A stretch of 18,730 nt of DNA from an uncultured bacterium. GTDB lineage: Bacteria > Desulfobacterota > Desulfovibrionia > Desulfovibrionales > Desulfovibrionaceae. The position numbers and the translations under genes are program-made. Below, in pieces: positions 8,077 through 15,634 of the stretch. Below the pieces are notes generated by a model. The model searched no databases and was not told where the DNA came from. It worked only from the letters and a program-made list of their open reading frames with translations. The DNA lies in the NCBI GenBank assembly GCA_905215675.1, contig CAJMRA010000005.1:1-18730 (forward strand), read 5' to 3'. Position 1 is the first letter of the stretch. Every line of letters starts with the position of its first letter.

Positions 8077-9330
8077 ATGCAGGCGGAAATCATTGCTGTG
8101 GGTACCGAGCTGCTGCTGGGGCATACCGTCAATTCGGATGCCGCCCATGTGGCGAGGGCGCTGGCGGAACTCGGCATCGACGTTTTCGGCAGCTGTGTGG
8201 TGGGCGACAATGCCGCCCGGCTGGAAAGGGCCCTGCGCGACGGGCTGCGGGAAAACGACCTGATCGTCACCACCGGCGGGCTGGGCCCCACGGACGACGA
8301 TCTGACGCGGGAAACCGTCGCGCGCGTCGCGGGCGTGCCGCTGGAGGAAGATGCCGACAGTCTGAACCGGCTGCGGGAATATTTCGGATCGCGGCCCATG
8401 GGAGCCAATCAGCGCAAGCAGGCCCTGCTGCCGCGCGGCTGCACGGTCTTTGCCAATACGATAGGCACCGCGCCGGGCTGCGCCGTGGAAACGCCGGACG
8501 GCAGGCTTGTGATCATGCTGCCGGGGCCGCCGTCGGAGCTGCTGCCCATGCTGCGCGACGGCGTCGTGCCCTTTCTGGAGAAGCGCCGGACGGGCGTCAT
8601 CTGTTCGCACATGGCGCGCACGTTCGGTATCGGGGAGGGCGACGCCGCCCTGCTGCTGGCAGGGCTCACGTCGGGGGCCAATCCGTCGGTGGCGACCTAT
8701 GCGACGGACACGGAAATGTATGTGCGCATCACGGCCAAGGGGCGCGATGCGCGGGAGGCGGCCGCGCTGGCCGCTCCGGCGCTGGCCGAAGTGCGGCGGC
8801 GTCTGGGGGATCGTGTGTACGGCGTGGACGTGCCGCATCTGCAGCATGTGGTCGTGGACGAACTGACACGCCGCGGCCGGACGCTGGCCACGGCCGAATC
8901 CTGTACCGGCGGGCTGCTGGCCTCCCTGATTACCGATGTGCCCGGCGCGTCCGCCGTGTTTCATGCGGGCGTCGTGACCTATGCCAACGAGGCCAAGACC
9001 CGTTTGCTGGGAGTGCCGCCGGAGCTGCTGGCCCGTGTGGGCGCCGTCAGTCCCGAGGTCGCGCGCCGCATGGCCGAAGGCGTCCGGCGGCGGCACGGCA
9101 GCGACTGGGGCGTGGGCATTACGGGGATCGCCGGACCCGGCGGCGGAACGCCCGCCAAGCCCGTGGGACTGGTGTACATTGCCCTGAGCGGCGCGGATGG
9201 AACCTGGCTGCGCGTCATGCGGCCCACGGGACGCGCCATGCCGCGCGCCTGGACGCGGATGCGCGCCGCCGGGCATGCGTTGGACATGGTGCGGCGCGCC
9301 TTGCAGGGGTTACCCGTCGTTCCGGCATAG
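8077..9330 (+). CDS. cinA: CinA family protein: MoCF-like domain plus nicotinamide-nucleotide amidohydrolase
   Basis: CinA-family proteins salvage pyridine nucleotides: the C-terminal domain deamidates NMN, and the N-terminal COG1058 domain has been linked to ADP-ribose hydrolysis. This 417-residue protein has both parts. It opens MQAEIIAVGTELLLG, with the molybdopterin-binding-like motif TTGGLGPTDDDLTRET (65-80). The PncC-type half carries AESCTGGL (273-280), with the likely catalytic serine, then GVVTYANEAKTRLLG (298-312) and GITGIAGPGGGTP (347-359). Length and domain order are normal. The TAG stop (9328-9330) is also the left edge of a palindromic element. The gene converges on the flavodoxin gene. 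Confidence 0.95.
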   Translation: MQAEIIAVGTELLLGHTVNSDAAHVARALAELGIDVFGSCVVGDNAARLERALRDGLRENDLIVTTGGLGPTDDDLTRETVARVAGVPLEEDADSLNRLREYFGSRPMGANQRKQALLPRGCTVFANTIGTAPGCAVETPDGRLVIMLPGPPSELLPMLRDGVVPFLEKRRTGVICSHMARTFGIGEGDAALLLAGLTSGANPSVATYATDTEMYVRITAKGRDAREAAALAAPALAEVRRRLGDRVYGVDVPHLQHVVVDELTRRGRTLATAESCTGGLLASLITDVPGASAVFHAGVVTYANEAKTRLLGVPPELLARVGAVSPEVARRMAEGVRRRHGSDWGVGITGIAGPGGGTPAKPVGLVYIALSGADGTWLRVMRPTGRAMPRAWTRMRAAGHALDMVRRALQGLPVVPA

Positions 9331-9475
9331 AGCGTTTTTAGTTTGAAACGCTATGCGTTTCAAACCATACGGCCTGTCGTTTTGCGGAAAAAGCGTGTTT
9401 TTTCCGCTCACTTTGGGCCGGGCGGCGCTGTGCCGCCGCCTCGCGTTTCACCTTTTTCAAAGGTGAAACGCTCTA
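9328..9475 (+). repeat. Dispersed palindromic element, complete composite copy
   Basis: This 144-base element (9330-9473) is bounded by TA on both sides and by GAGC/GCTC ends. Four hairpins follow one another. They are GTTTGAAACGC/GCGTTTCAAAC (9341-9365), GCGGAAAAA/TTTTTCCGC (9384-9407), GGCGGC/GCCGCC (9421-9437), and GCGTTTCACC/GGTGAAACGC (9443-9471). ATACGGCCTGTCGTTT links the first two. The copy at 18252-18398 matches it almost base for base. It fills the whole gap between convergent cinA and the flavodoxin gene and supplies the TAG stop codons of both. It could serve as a two-way terminator. Confidence 0.9.
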
Positions 9476-10096
9476 GCGAATGAAGTTCGTGGGCGTCCAG
9501 GGTTCCACGGTCGGCAGCGGAATACCCGCAGCCTTGCCGGCTTCAAGGCATTTGAGCATCCAGGCCATGTTATCGCCCAGCGTGCGCATGGTTTGCAGGC
9601 CTTCGGCATCCATCCGGGCTTCGTCCGCCGTATTGCCGTGCAGCGAATTCCAGTACTGCGAGGCCACGACGGGCATGCGCGCAATGGTAAAATACTTGTT
9701 CAGACGATCAAAATTGGCGCTGGCCCCGCCGCGTCGGCAGGTCACGACCGCCGCCGCCGGTTTGAAGGCATAGGCCGCCGCCTTCAGGTAGAACACGCGA
9801 TCCAGCAGCGCGCACAGGGTCGCGTTGGGGCCCGCGTAATACGTGGGCGAGCCGACGACCAGACCGTCGGCCTTGCGCAGCAGCTCAATACATTCGTTCA
9901 CCGGATCATCCTTGAAAACGCACAAGCCCGTTTCCGCGCACTTGCCGCAGGCAATACAGCCGCGAACGGCCTTGTGCCCCACCTGCACCAGCGTGGTTTC
10001 AATACCGGCGGCGTTCAGGCGCTCGGCCACGGCGGACAGGGCGGTATAGGTGCATCCCCGGGGATGGGGGCTTCCGCTGATCAGCAATACGTTCAT
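9473..10096 (-). CDS. Flavodoxin-like NADPH-dependent FMN reductase / iron-sulfur flavoprotein family
   Basis: This is a 207-residue flavodoxin-fold oxidoreductase that probably binds FMN. The N-terminal VLLISGSPHPRGCTYTAL (3-20) is the phosphate-binding loop region. CIACGKC (47-53) followed by Cys59 is a cysteine cluster seen in iron-sulfur flavoproteins and in many anaerobe NAD(P)H-dependent FMN reductases. VVGSPTYYAGPNA contacts the flavin. An AGGAGGT site precedes the ATG at 10096. The TAG stop is formed by the right end of the palindromic element. Physiological substrate is unknown; a role in redox or oxidative-stress chemistry is inference. Whether the four cysteines hold a cluster cannot be told from sequence. 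Confidence 0.85.
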   Translation of the reverse strand: MNVLLISGSPHPRGCTYTALSAVAERLNAAGIETTLVQVGHKAVRGCIACGKCAETGLCVFKDDPVNECIELLRKADGLVVGSPTYYAGPNATLCALLDRVFYLKAAAYAFKPAAAVVTCRRGGASANFDRLNKYFTIARMPVVASQYWNSLHGNTADEARMDAEGLQTMRTLGDNMAWMLKCLEAGKAAGIPLPTVEPWTPTNFIR

Positions 10097-10267
10097 GATA
10101 AGACCTCCTGCGGCAAGGCCGCATTATTCCGTATCGGGCGAAGCGTCCGGGAATTGCCGTCGTTCCGCCCGCATGCCGGCGGCGGACGAACGCGTTCCCG
10201 CGTCCGCCCCGGACAGATCCATTTGGCTGCATTTGCGCGCGTTCGTCAACAGCGTGGGACATTCCGC

Positions 10268-10378
10268 GAAGCGGCACAGCGTCGCCCGGCCAGAACTGCG
10301 CGGAAAAACTGCGTTTTTCCGCGCAACGACAGGCCGTATGGTTTGAAGCGCGCAGCGTTTCAAACTGAAATTGCTCTA
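10268..10378 (-). repeat. Dispersed palindromic element, composite type, 5'-eroded copy
   Basis: On the minus strand the element starts at its GAGC end (10373-10376) with TA outside it. It runs through the first hairpin, the conserved core ATACGGCCTGTCGTT, the GCGGAAAAA...TTTTTCCGC hairpin and a mutated GCCGGGCGAC/GTGCCGC part. Beyond about 10268 no similarity to the fourth hairpin remains. Its end uses the AATTTCAG variant of the arm, as in the 47-base copies, rather than the TTTTTAG variant of the complete composites. It supplies the TAG stop of the diguanylate cyclase gene. Confidence 0.85.
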
Positions 10379-12061
10379 TCGGGACTTCCCCATGTAGGCG
10401 TCCAGCGACGGAAGAATGGCGACGCCGTTGTGAATGACGTAGCAGTTGCGTCCCTTGTCCTTGGCCGCATAAAGGGCGCGATCGGCCAGTTCGTAATAAT
10501 AGCGGTAACGGCATTCGCCCTGCACTTCCACGATGACGCCGATGCTGCACTGAATGGGCGCGCCGACGATATCGACGGCGGCAAGGCGCTGCTGAAATTC
10601 CGTCAGGCGGCGTTCCAGCGCCTCCATACCCGGATACTGCGGGAGGAAAAAGGCGAATTCGTCGCCGCCGAGACGTCCCACGGAAGCCGGTTGCGCGAAA
10701 CTGTCCCGGAGGGCGGCCCCCAGTTTCTGAAGGATGGCGTCCCCGGCAAGATGCCCGTGGGTGTCGTTGATTTCCTTGAAGTGGTCCATGTCCACCAGAC
10801 CGAAGACACAGGGAGGTACGGGGCCCGTACGCGGACAGAGATCCGGCCTCCCCGGGTTGCCGGTCTTGCCCGGGCAGTGCCCGTGATCGGCGCAGTGGGA
10901 GCCGCAGGCCAGTTCCACGGCGGCCTGAAAGCCGCTGCGGTTCAGTATGCCGGTCAGCGAATCATAAAGCGCCTTGTGCTGCAGGGCGAGGCGTTCCTTT
11001 TTTTCCGCGTCGATATCGGTAATGCTGCCGACGATGCGGGGATGTCCCTTGTCGTCCCTGAGATTGCATGCCTGAATACGGCACCACAGGGGTTCCGCGT
11101 TCTCCCGCCGCAGCCGGACGTCGGCTTCGGCCTTTTCCGTACCCTGTTGCAGCTGTGCGAACATATCCCGGAGCTTGCGCCTGTCTTCCTCCACGGCCCG
11201 GGAGCAGAGGGCCTCCTGCGGCGTTGTCGCTGTCTCCGGCGGCGGACAGCCGAAGACGTTTTGCCAGAGAGGCGAATAGGCGGCGTTCCCTTTTTCCAGA
11301 TTGAATTCAAACAGCACGGCGTCCACCAGATTGGCCATGATCCGTGTCCGCTGTTCCTTGTAGGCCAGGGTGGATATGGTCCGCCGGTTGAGATAGAGGC
11401 CCCAGAAAATGAGCGCGCCCACGGAGATGCCGAGAGCGCCGAACAGCAGGGCGGCCCGCGAGCGGGTCTCCTGGAGGGCTTTTTCCGTGGAGGAGGCGAC
11501 GTGCAGACTCAGCGCCCCCAGCAGTTCGTTTTCCTGAAAGGTTTTGTGGCAGGTGAGGCAGGCCTTCCCGGCAAAAAGGGGCGTCATGTAGCGTTCTTCG
11601 GGCGTATCGGTCGTCGCGTCCCGGCTGTAGATCGGTTCCGGGTCGTTTTTGAAACCGTCGATGCCCCGCTGCTCCCAGTCATCCGGGATACTTTGCGGGC
11701 GTTGCGGCCGGGCGGCAGGCAGGCGCAGCTTCATGCCGGGGAGGTTCATGTGGTTGTCGAGCAGACGCAGCAGGCAGCTCGGGTCTATGCGCACAAAGGT
11801 TCGCCCGTCGCTTGTCGTTTCCGTGCGGCGGGAGGGCGGGAGGTGTTCGCTCGGAGGAATGCCGGTTTCCTGAGGCACCAGAACGCCCCCCATTTCGGTG
11901 GTCCACTGATGCAGATTCCGGTAGACCTGAAGAATGCTCGCCATCCGGTTTTCATCAATGGCGACGAGGCTTTTTGTCCTCTGGTGAACATAGAAGCCGT
12001 AGAGCGCATAGCAGAAGACGAGCCATGCCAGCGGCACAAGATAAAGGGTGCGGGATTTCAT
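10376..12061 (-). CDS. Membrane diguanylate cyclase: periplasmic haem-c (DUF3365-like) sensor, PAS, GGDEF
   Basis: The enzyme makes c-di-GMP from two GTP, under control of a periplasmic sensor. In the 561-residue protein, TM1 spans about 5-24. A periplasmic domain (about 25-200) resembles DUF3365/Tll0287-like sensors and contains a c-type haem motif CLTCH (168-172). TM2 is at about 203-224, a PAS-like domain at about 240-355, and the GGDEF domain follows, beginning DSLTGILNR (367-375) with an intact GGDEF at 465-469. The inhibitory RxxD site is absent (Ala456, Ala459). An unusual insert rich in Cys and His (about 385-418) sits between helix 1 and the VDMDHFKEIND strand. The gene overlaps the EAL gene by four bases (ATGA), so the two are co-translated. 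Its TAG stop comes from a palindromic element. Haem attachment is inferred from CxxCH. Confidence 0.9.
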   Translation of the reverse strand: MKSRTLYLVPLAWLVFCYALYGFYVHQRTKSLVAIDENRMASILQVYRNLHQWTTEMGGVLVPQETGIPPSEHLPPSRRTETTSDGRTFVRIDPSCLLRLLDNHMNLPGMKLRLPAARPQRPQSIPDDWEQRGIDGFKNDPEPIYSRDATTDTPEERYMTPLFAGKACLTCHKTFQENELLGALSLHVASSTEKALQETRSRAALLFGALGISVGALIFWGLYLNRRTISTLAYKEQRTRIMANLVDAVLFEFNLEKGNAAYSPLWQNVFGCPPPETATTPQEALCSRAVEEDRRKLRDMFAQLQQGTEKAEADVRLRRENAEPLWCRIQACNLRDDKGHPRIVGSITDIDAEKKERLALQHKALYDSLTGILNRSGFQAAVELACGSHCADHGHCPGKTGNPGRPDLCPRTGPVPPCVFGLVDMDHFKEINDTHGHLAGDAILQKLGAALRDSFAQPASVGRLGGDEFAFFLPQYPGMEALERRLTEFQQRLAAVDIVGAPIQCSIGVIVEVQGECRYRYYYELADRALYAAKDKGRNCYVIHNGVAILPSLDAYMGKSR

Positions 12062-15012
12062 GACGGATTGCGTGGGGGAGTGTCCCCGCCGGTATGAGGA
12101 TACGTATTGACATAGGTGGAATAGTCTTCCAGCGGCATGGGCTTGGCAATAAAGTAGCCCTGCCCGAGATCGCAGCCGATATTGCGCAGATAGTCAAGCT
12201 GGTGGCGCGTTTCTATGCCTTCGCACAGCATGGTCAGCTGCAGCCGCTTGCCCATGCCGACCACGGACTCGATGATCACGCGCGTGGCGTCGGCATCGCG
12301 GGTGGCGTTGTCAAGGAAGGTCTTGTCCATCTTGATGACGTCCACGTCAAAGGACTGGAGTACCGACAGGGAGGCGTAGCCCTTGCCGAAGTCGTCCAGC
12401 GCAAGGAAAATGCCGTAGCGGCGGAGGGCCGCCAGACTCTCCTTGAACTGGGCTTCATCCTGCAGGGCCATGCTTTCCGTGATTTCCACCTCGATGAGGC
12501 GGGGCGGAATGTCGAATTCCTTGAGAATGCCGGTGAAGACGTCAACATAGTCGCTGGAAAAGAACAGGGCCTTGGACTGATTGATGCTGATGCGCGTTAT
12601 GGGCTGTCCCGCGTCGAGACGACGCCGCAGCCAGCCGCATACGGTACGCAGGACGAACAGGTCCAGTTCCTTGATGAAGCCGTTCTTTTCAAACAGCGGG
12701 ATGAATTCGTCGGGATAGATGGGGGACGACTGGGGCGGAAGCCAGCGGATCAGGGCTTCCGCGCCGTGCAGCGAATTGTCCGACAGGCAGACCTGCGGCT
12801 GGACGTAGACGGCGAATTCTCCGTCGCGCAGGGCCTGCACCATGCGGTTTTCCAGTTCGTTGTCGCGCAGCAGACGCGCCTCCATGGCGGCGTCGTACAG
12901 GGCATAGCGCGAGAGGTAGTCCTCTCCGGCAAGGCTGCTTTCGGCGGTTTCGGCCAGCAGCAGGCAGTTGGCCATCTGGCCGTCGTAGTGGCGGATGGCA
13001 TAGGCGCCGCAGGAGAAGATGACCGCGCGATCCAGCGCGCGCCGCAGCTTGACGGTACTGGCGAAGAAGCCTTCCATGCGGTTGCGGAAGTCCTGATCGT
13101 CGTTGCATTGCCACAGGAGCAGAAACTTGCCCGCCGTGGCGTGTCCCACCAGTTCGCCGGGCCCCTGGCTGTGCCGCAGCAGTTCCTCGTGGCACAGCTT
13201 GATCAGCATGTCGCCCACGGCATGGCTGCGGGTGCGGTTGATCAGCTTGAGCCGCCGCAGGTTGACCAGAACAAGATAATAGGTCTTCCGGGCGTTCCTG
13301 AGGCAGGCGTTGGCATCCAGCAGAAACTTGGCGCGGTTGTCGCCGCCGGTCAGCGGATCCCGGTAGGCCGCTTCGGCAAGGGCCATCATGTGCCGCCGGT
13401 TGACCTTGATGATGCGCAGGGTCAGCAGGATGAGGGCGACGGCCACCAGAAGGATGAAAAGGGGCGCGTATTCCCGGATGAGGCGCAAAAGCAGCTCTGG
13501 AATGGAAGGTTCCGTTCGGCTCATCTGCATGGCGTCTATTTCGGAGGCCGTCAGCGTGGAAATGGCCTTGTCCAGTACGGAGAGCGCCAGCGGAGACACG
13601 TTGTCGGAAAGGCCCAGCCCCATGGAATAGCGCCCGCGCGTGACGAAGGGCATGGTTTGCAGTTCGTCGGCGTAGACGGCCATGCCCGGGTAACGCGGAA
13701 TGTAGGCGTCGATGACCCGGCGCTGATGGGCGTCCTCGCATTCGTCGGGGGAAGAAAAGTAGATCACCTGATCCGCGGGGTAGGCCGCCAGATAGGCGGC
13801 GCCGACGGCGAGCATTTCCCGCGTCGCGCCGACGCGGATGCCGCTGCCCGGAACCGCCTTGTCCAGTCCGGCCAGCATGATGGGCGGATCGTGGTAGGGT
13901 TTGGTCGCAATCAGGTTGTTTTGCGCCAGAAAGTTGGGACCGGCGTACACGTCGGAGATGAGGTCGGCATCGCCCCGGGCGACCATGGCGAGCGCTTCCT
14001 CATAGGAGGGCGCGGCAATATAGTCGAAGGTGATGCCGCTGCGGCGCGCAAGGGACGAAAGCAGTTCCGCAAGAAAGTTGGAGCCTCCCTGCTCCGGGTT
14101 CATCATGACCTGCCGCGCGCTGTAGGCAAGGCGCAGGCGGGGCTTTGATTCGACCCATTCGTGTTCCTCCCGCGTCAGGCTGAACGCCACGTTCTTGCCG
14201 CGCAGATAGTCGTCGGAAAGGTTGGCATAGAGCCGGGGGGAGGCGATTTGCAGCTGCCGCATGGCTTCGTCAAGCTGATTGAGCAGGGCGGCGTCGTCCT
14301 TGCGCGTGACGAAGAAGAACGGCTCAAGCGTGATGAGCGCGATGATTTTCATGCCCTCGCCGAACAGGGAACCGTCGGCATAGGCGTCAAGTTCGTTGTT
14401 GCGCAGGGCCTCGATGAGTTCCTTCTTGCTTGCGTATTCCCGTTTGTCGAATTTCAGCCGGTGCTGGAGCGCAAAGCGATCCAGCATGAGACCGCCGTAG
14501 GACCCCTTGACGATGCCGACGCGCATGCCGTCAAATTTTTCGAGATCCATATAGTAAATGGGCGCGTCCTCCAGCGCGTGGAGCGTCACGGTTTCGTAAC
14601 CGGCGGGCAGACGGCTGTAATTGTAGAATTTTGTTCGGGACGGAAGGTAGGAAATGCCGCAGGTCATGTCTATGGAACCGTCGGCGAGAAGGCGGGGAAT
14701 ATCCTGGAAGGCGACGTGCACCCATTCGTAGCGCCAGCCGGTATACTGGGAAAGGGCCTGCAACAGCGCCGCGGCATAGCCCGTCATGACGTTGTTCTTC
14801 TGCTCGAAAATGCCGGAGATGTCGAACCAGCCCACGCGAATGAGGCGGCTCTTGTTCTTGTGCAGGGCCAGCATCTGCGGGGAAAAGGTGTGCTCCAGAG
14901 GCGTCGTCGCCAGCGTGCTGTTGGGGGGCAGGGGCGGGCTTCCGGCCGGCGCGGCGAAAAGATGCGTTGCGAAAAGCAGCGGGAGAACAAGCGCGACAAG
15001 GGTTTTCAGCAT
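12058..15012 (-). CDS. Periplasmic-binding-domain EAL phosphodiesterase with degenerate GGDEF domain
   Basis: This is a 984-residue inner-membrane c-di-GMP signalling protein. After a signal peptide (1 to about 20) come two SBP_bac_3-type solute-binding modules (about 57-280 and 291-505), a membrane helix (about 515-536), a GGDEF-like domain (about 548-715) and an EAL domain (about 720-965). The GGDEF signature is replaced by ATAGKF (625-630), so cyclase activity is unlikely. The EAL domain keeps the key residues: EAL (752-754), Asn811, EVEITES (841-847), the DDF pair (873-875), Lys894 (IKMDKTFL) and EGIET (931-935) with QGY (951-953). It should therefore hydrolyse c-di-GMP, perhaps in response to an amino acid or similar ligand. 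GGAG lies eight bases before the ATG at 15012. It is the first gene of an operon with the diguanylate cyclase. Confidence 0.92.
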   Translation of the reverse strand: MLKTLVALVLPLLFATHLFAAPAGSPPLPPNSTLATTPLEHTFSPQMLALHKNKSRLIRVGWFDISGIFEQKNNVMTGYAAALLQALSQYTGWRYEWVHVAFQDIPRLLADGSIDMTCGISYLPSRTKFYNYSRLPAGYETVTLHALEDAPIYYMDLEKFDGMRVGIVKGSYGGLMLDRFALQHRLKFDKREYASKKELIEALRNNELDAYADGSLFGEGMKIIALITLEPFFFVTRKDDAALLNQLDEAMRQLQIASPRLYANLSDDYLRGKNVAFSLTREEHEWVESKPRLRLAYSARQVMMNPEQGGSNFLAELLSSLARRSGITFDYIAAPSYEEALAMVARGDADLISDVYAGPNFLAQNNLIATKPYHDPPIMLAGLDKAVPGSGIRVGATREMLAVGAAYLAAYPADQVIYFSSPDECEDAHQRRVIDAYIPRYPGMAVYADELQTMPFVTRGRYSMGLGLSDNVSPLALSVLDKAISTLTASEIDAMQMSRTEPSIPELLLRLIREYAPLFILLVAVALILLTLRIIKVNRRHMMALAEAAYRDPLTGGDNRAKFLLDANACLRNARKTYYLVLVNLRRLKLINRTRSHAVGDMLIKLCHEELLRHSQGPGELVGHATAGKFLLLWQCNDDQDFRNRMEGFFASTVKLRRALDRAVIFSCGAYAIRHYDGQMANCLLLAETAESSLAGEDYLSRYALYDAAMEARLLRDNELENRMVQALRDGEFAVYVQPQVCLSDNSLHGAEALIRWLPPQSSPIYPDEFIPLFEKNGFIKELDLFVLRTVCGWLRRRLDAGQPITRISINQSKALFFSSDYVDVFTGILKEFDIPPRLIEVEITESMALQDEAQFKESLAALRRYGIFLALDDFGKGYASLSVLQSFDVDVIKMDKTFLDNATRDADATRVIIESVVGMGKRLQLTMLCEGIETRHQLDYLRNIGCDLGQGYFIAKPMPLEDYSTYVNTYPHTGGDTPPRNPS

Positions 15013-15058
15013 GAGAGAACTCCGGGGGAGCGCCTTGGAATATAACGACGCCGTCCCC

Positions 15059-15088
15059 AGTATAGGGAATTTGCGTCTCCCTTAGCAA
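15059..15088 (-). promoter_or_regulatory. Candidate sigma-70 promoter of the EAL/cyclase operon
   Basis: On the minus strand TTGCTA (15083-15088) and TATACT (15059-15064) are separated by 18 bases, close to consensus in an otherwise GC-rich region. Transcription would begin about 40 bases before the ATG at 15012. The divergent queD gene starts about 100 bases to the right. Confidence 0.5.
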
Positions 15089-15171
15089 GGGCCGCCGGGG
15101 AGGCGCTTGCCTTTCCTCGGACAAGGGCGCACAATCCGGCAGCTCGTACGGGCGCAATATGCCAACAGAAC

Positions 15172-15177
15172 AAGGAG
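15172..15177 (+). promoter_or_regulatory. Ribosome-binding site deciding the queD start
   Basis: AAGGAG sits seven bases before the ATG at 15185. The earlier in-frame ATG at 15107 would add 26 residues unlike the QueD family and has no such site. Confidence 0.65.
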
Positions 15178-15184
15178 CCAAGCA

Positions 15185-15634
15185 ATGCCCCATAGCGGCC
15201 AGGTGACCGTGACGAAAATCTACGAATTTGCCTATGCCCATCGATTGCCTGCCTATCAGGGAAAATGCGCGCGTCTGCACGGGCATACCGGAAGGCTGGA
15301 GGTCGAGGTCTGCGGCGGCGAGGCGGGCGGAACGCCCTATCCCGGCATCGTGGTGGACTTTCATGATTTGAAAAGGATTATGGCCGCCATCGTGGAGGAG
15401 CTGGATCACGCCTTCCTGAACGACGTGCTCAACGATCCGCGTTATGCGGACTGGGCGGCGCGGCATCTGCCGGTCGTCCGGGACGAACAGGGACGCGACG
15501 TTTATGCGCCCACTTCGGAAAACATGGTTCTGTGGGTGGCGCACAGGTTGCAGACGGACTATCCCGATCTGCGGGTCGTGCGCATCCGCTGGTGGGAATC
15601 GTCGTCGTCCTATGCCGAATGGAAGGCGTGCTGA
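15185..15634 (+). CDS. queD: 6-carboxy-5,6,7,8-tetrahydropterin synthase QueD
   Basis: QueD converts dihydroneopterin triphosphate to 6-carboxytetrahydropterin, the second step toward 7-deazaguanines such as queuosine. The 149-residue protein shows the zinc ligands His19 and HGH (32-34), the catalytic Cys28 in GKCARLHGH, and LDHAFLND (73-80). PTSENMVLW (109-117) and the pterin-anchoring Glu138 in RWWESS are also present. About 20-25 residues between LDHAFLND and PTSEN make it somewhat longer than the short QueD of enterobacteria. Its TGA overlaps the queE ATG by one base (TGATG), indicating coupled translation. queC and the final tgt/queA genes are not in this window. Confidence 0.93.
   Translation: MPHSGQVTVTKIYEFAYAHRLPAYQGKCARLHGHTGRLEVEVCGGEAGGTPYPGIVVDFHDLKRIMAAIVEELDHAFLNDVLNDPRYADWAARHLPVVRDEQGRDVYAPTSENMVLWVAHRLQTDYPDLRVVRIRWWESSSSYAEWKAC

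Noticed and set aside
9593..12097. An 834-codon open frame on the plus strand
   Set aside because: It lies antisense to the flavodoxin and diguanylate cyclase genes, has no recognisable domain, and is the usual by-product of GC-rich codon use on the opposite strand.
12094..14148. A 684-codon open frame on the plus strand
   Set aside because: It is antisense to the EAL protein, whose catalytic motifs and membrane segments are clear. The plus-strand product is a His/Gly/Gln-rich sequence with no family signature.
15090..15184. Possible preQ1 riboswitch before queD
   Set aside because: I looked for the preQ1-I type pattern (a short hairpin with an A-rich tail overlapping the ribosome site) and did not see it. 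The leader is short and GC-rich.
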